A DNA stretch of 41,329 nucleotides from NCBI GenBank assembly GCA_003559375.1, contig PWLN01000103.1:1-41329 (forward strand), read 5' to 3'. Made by a program: the position numbers and the translations under genes. Below the pieces are notes generated by a model. The model had not been told where the DNA came from. It worked only from the letters and a program-made list of their open reading frames with translations, and ran no database searches. Below, one piece after another: positions 35,788 through 41,329 of the stretch. Source of the DNA: Balneolaceae bacterium (GTDB lineage Bacteria; Bacteroidota; Rhodothermia; Balneolales; Balneolaceae). The stretch's first letter is position 1. The number at the start of each line of letters is the position of its first letter.

Positions 35788-35866
35788 GTCATCAGCCGAG
35801 TTCTTCAGTAATATGAACCAATTCGAAAAATGTTACCCTTTTCTAAGTAACTCGGCTGATGACTCG
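35788..35866. repeat. 79-bp element with terminal inverted repeats, copy B
   Basis: GTCATCAGCCGAGTTCTTC...AAGTAACTCGGCTGATGACTCG; same length and orientation as copy A, 22-bp spacer. Confidence 0.93.
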
Positions 35867-35890
35867 ATACGATACGAAATAACAACCAAC

Positions 35891-36580
35891 CTATTTAACA
35901 GTTCCGATATAGATAAAAGCAATTCCTCCGGTCAATTTTTCTGCCCTCATTTCATCAAATACATCCGCTTCTGCCATCAGCTCGAGGAACTTCTCTCCTG
36001 CAGGAAATTTCGCACTTGTTTCAGGAAGGTAAGTGTATGCCTCCCGGTTTCCGCTGATCAAGCCCCCCACAGCAGGCATTACGTGTTTACTGTAGAAGCG
36101 AAATGGTACTCCAACAATGCCCGAAGGCTGCCCAAATTCAAGAACAATTACGCGTCCTCCCGGTTTTACTACACGGGCCATTTCCCGAAGACATAAGAGA
36201 GGATCATCTACATTTCGGATACCAAAAGCAATGCTTGTTATGGTAAAAGAATTATCCTCATACGGCAGATTCATTGCATCAGCCACCTCAAAATCAACCA
36301 CCAGCTTTCTTTTGTAGGCTTTTGCCGGTGCAAGTTCAAGCATTTCTTTGCAGAAGTCGGTGCCTAGTACATACCCTCCATGGCCAACAGTTTTTTTAAA
36401 TTCAATGGCAAGGTCACCGGTACCGGTAGCACAGTCAAGGACCCGGTCGCCCGGTTTTGCTCCACTCTCAAGTACTGCTTTTTTCCTCCAGGCATTATGC
36501 ACGCCCATTGATAAAATTCCGTTTATGCGATCATAATCATTCGCAATGTCGGAAAACATATTTTTAACTTTTTCACTCAT
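35891..36580 (-). CDS. ubiE: Demethylmenaquinone/2-methoxy-6-polyprenyl-1,4-benzoquinol methyltransferase
   Basis: 229 aa; MFSDIANDYDRINGILSMGVHNAWRKKAV, VLDCATGTGDLAIEF, FGIRNVDDPLLCLREMARVVKPGGRVIVLEFGQP. Confidence 0.95.
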   Translation of the reverse strand: MSEKVKNMFSDIANDYDRINGILSMGVHNAWRKKAVLESGAKPGDRVLDCATGTGDLAIEFKKTVGHGGYVLGTDFCKEMLELAPAKAYKRKLVVDFEVADAMNLPYEDNSFTITSIAFGIRNVDDPLLCLREMARVVKPGGRVIVLEFGQPSGIVGVPFRFYSKHVMPAVGGLISGNREAYTYLPETSAKFPAGEKFLELMAEADVFDEMRAEKLTGGIAFIYIGTVK

Positions 36581-36619
36581 ATATGTTGTTGATCAATTTC
36601 TTTGGTATTCGAATTAAAT

Positions 36620-37240
36620 CTATAGGCCATTCAAATGCGATGTTTTATTGAGGTAAATCGGACTGAATGCCCCATGCTTGTGAACAAATTGGTTAACGGC
36701 TCCATTCTCATGTTCAATAAGATGCATATTTTTAATCCCATAGCCTAACCATTCAGCAAACAATATCCTCATTAACCTGCCGTGAATAACAAGTGTGATT
36801 AATCCCTCTGGTTGTTTATTGATCATTGATAAAATGACTTCCATTGCCCGGTTATAAACTTCCATTGGAGACTCTCCGCCGGGTATTCTGATATTTATTT
36901 CCCCCCGTTTCCAGGCCTGATCAATCTCTGCCAATTCGACGATAACTTCTTCATAAGGCTTGCCCTCAAATTCTCCGAAATCCATTTCATCAAGGGAAGG
37001 TGATTGTATTAGTGGCAATCCTGATCTTTTACTAAAATAGCCTGCAGTTTCTATCGCCCGCTTCAGGCTGCTACTGACCAGTATATTGGCTTCATAGTTC
37101 AACAAATAGGAAGCAAGTTTTTTGGCCTGTTTAATTCCTTTCGAATTCAGAGATGCATCTATACCCCTGCCCTGCATCAAACCGTTTTTATTGTAATCAG
37201 TCTCCCCATGCCTGGCAATCAATAACCGGATCTCACTCAT
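36620..37240 (-). CDS. Histidine phosphatase (phosphoglycerate-mutase-like) family protein
   Basis: 206 aa; LLIARHGETDYNKNGLMQGRGIDASLNSKGIKQAKKLA (RHG motif). Confidence 0.92.
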   Translation of the reverse strand: MSEIRLLIARHGETDYNKNGLMQGRGIDASLNSKGIKQAKKLASYLLNYEANILVSSSLKRAIETAGYFSKRSGLPLIQSPSLDEMDFGEFEGKPYEEVIVELAEIDQAWKRGEINIRIPGGESPMEVYNRAMEVILSMINKQPEGLITLVIHGRLMRILFAEWLGYGIKNMHLIEHENGAVNQFVHKHGAFSPIYLNKTSHLNGL

Positions 37241-37875
37241 TTCTTTCTTTTTTGGTTGTAATCTATAATAGCTTGCTGTACATGCCTGTCCAGTTTTTCG
37301 ACCTCTTTAGGTGCCATATTCTGATATAATGAATACCGAACCAAAACCATTTTCAGGGTGCGGTCATTCAGGGGAAGTTTCCCAATTTTAGAGTTCGATT
37401 CGAGTTTATCCCATAATCGTCTCAGCAAGCCAATTTTAAACAGAAAGAAAAGTACAATACCAATACTTACAGCTGTGTACATTCCGTAAATACCCATAAA
37501 ACTTAAGGCTACAGCCGCAATTAAGAGTTGAAAAAAATCTTTATTTAAGAATTTTAAAACAGGAGTAAGTGCAATAGTAACAAATGCGCTTTTTTGGTGA
37601 TACCACAAGTAATGGAAAACCAGTGCCACAGCTGCTGCAACCCAGGGGTTAATGAGGTAAGCAAGCGCAAAGAAAATGATCATGGCAAGAGAGTCGGCTG
37701 AATCAATCCAAGTTACTGCCTTGTCAATAAGATCCTCAAAAGAATATATCTTCATTAACCCGGGCACATAATCATTTATGGTTTCACGTGTAGCATGGAA
37801 CCAATGCCCATTTGATGTTACAGTTGAAAACGGGGTTTCAAGTACGTTAATTGAATGTAATCTCTTCGAATTCAT
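37237..37875 (-). CDS. Hypothetical multi-TM protein
   Basis: 212 aa, several hydrophobic segments, end overlaps the start of the downstream phosphatase gene by 4 nt. Confidence 0.7.
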   Translation of the reverse strand: MNSKRLHSINVLETPFSTVTSNGHWFHATRETINDYVPGLMKIYSFEDLIDKAVTWIDSADSLAMIIFFALAYLINPWVAAAVALVFHYLWYHQKSAFVTIALTPVLKFLNKDFFQLLIAAVALSFMGIYGMYTAVSIGIVLFFLFKIGLLRRLWDKLESNSKIGKLPLNDRTLKMVLVRYSLYQNMAPKEVEKLDRHVQQAIIDYNQKRKK

Positions 37876-37936
37876 AGTGCCAAAGATAGGCTCATTTCTG
37901 ATTAAATGGTACTTTTACCACCTGGTTTCAACCAGA

Positions 37937-38716
37937 TCATGCTTTGGCAACAGTTAAGATAACGGATTTCGCTTTACCGGATTGAGCGATGGTATTCGCC
38001 AGTTCAAAAGTTGTAGAACCCGTTGTAAATACATCATCTACAATAATGGGAATAACTCCGGAAAGAAATTCCTGATCCGAAATCAGAAATGCATCTTTCA
38101 GATTATCAGACCTCTCAGCAAGACTCAAACCTGTTTGTGTATTTGTTCGTTTAACCCTTACTAAAGTATCAATTGGGGCAATCTCCCAACTGGTAGCACG
38201 ATTAATACCTTCACTAATTACTCTTGCCTGATTAAACCCCCGTTTTCTCAATTTAGACCGATGTAATGGCACCGGAAGCAGAACAGGCCTCTTTTCATCT
38301 GTAAATAATGAGACGCTATCAGAATAGCTTTTTAAAAACGATTTACCCAGCAAAAACCCCAGTTCCTCTCCCACACTCCTAATATTATTATACTTCAGGT
38401 CATGTAGCATTTGCTGCAAATAGCCGCCTTTATCAAAATTCCAAAGTGAGAATTGCAAGAATATAAATTCTGGAAGTATATCACCTTTTAAAGATATTGC
38501 CGGTTCAAAGCGCTCCTTTTCACACCATTCACAAATATGTTTATAGTAGCCTGCAACAGAACAACTACAGCAAACACAAGTAACCGGGAAAGCAATCTCT
38601 GATAATTGGCCAATAATTTTTTTAAGAATCATCATATAGATAAGAACCTTAAAAATGAAATATCTTACAGTACAAGAGCATTTATTTTGTCTTATCATTA
38701 CATTTAAGTCTGTCAT
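37937..38716 (-). CDS. comF: ComF family phosphoribosyltransferase-like protein
   Basis: Zn-finger-like FPVTCVCCSCSVAGYYKHICEWCE, PVLLPVPLHRSKLRKRGFNQARVISEGI, PIIVDDVFTTGSTTFELANTI. True start probably near 38635. Confidence 0.88.
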   Translation of the reverse strand: MTDLNVMIRQNKCSCTVRYFIFKVLIYMMILKKIIGQLSEIAFPVTCVCCSCSVAGYYKHICEWCEKERFEPAISLKGDILPEFIFLQFSLWNFDKGGYLQQMLHDLKYNNIRSVGEELGFLLGKSFLKSYSDSVSLFTDEKRPVLLPVPLHRSKLRKRGFNQARVISEGINRATSWEIAPIDTLVRVKRTNTQTGLSLAERSDNLKDAFLISDQEFLSGVIPIIVDDVFTTGSTTFELANTIAQSGKAKSVILTVAKA

Positions 38717-38754
38717 AATTTCAAATATTAACAGAATAAATCTTATTCTCCTTT

Positions 38755-41329
<2,575 letters not shown>

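Overview
The 41.3-kb window is chromosomal DNA whose protein families and gene style suggest a Bacteroidota/Balneolota/Rhodothermota-type bacterium (inference only). I support 39 intact or edge-truncated protein genes and two gene fragments. Left end: cytochrome c maturation genes ccmC-ccmD-ccmE-ccmF, with ccmF running off the edge and missing from the ORF track. Then a PH/SHOCT protein, a cupin, a phospholipase-D/cardiolipin-synthase-like protein, a decayed patch with two gene fragments, an ATP-grasp protein and a sulfotransferase. Positions 7.9-18.8 kb hold a sugar-acid-like accessory island: BASS symporter, two secreted RraA-like aldolase homologs, a lipoprotein AGE epimerase, a Tat-signal enolase-superfamily enzyme, DoxX, an internally duplicated secreted protein, a Gfo/Idh/MocA oxidoreductase and a kelch protein. 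The right half is mostly housekeeping: serA, engB, purF, surE, panB, fabZ, ubiE/menG, comF, a rodZ-like gene and ligA (running off the right edge, also missing from the ORF track). No rRNA, tRNA, CRISPR array or intact transposase was recognised. The most unusual signals are (1) a hypothetical extracytoplasmic sugar-acid pathway, and (2) dense non-coding repeats: many different tandem arrays sharing a strict 7-bp period, an inverted pair of ~155-bp palindrome-capped elements, a twin pair of 79-bp hairpin elements upstream of fabZ, 69-bp, 50-bp and 36-bp repeats, and a repeated AAACGAGACGTTTGCGC hairpin motif.
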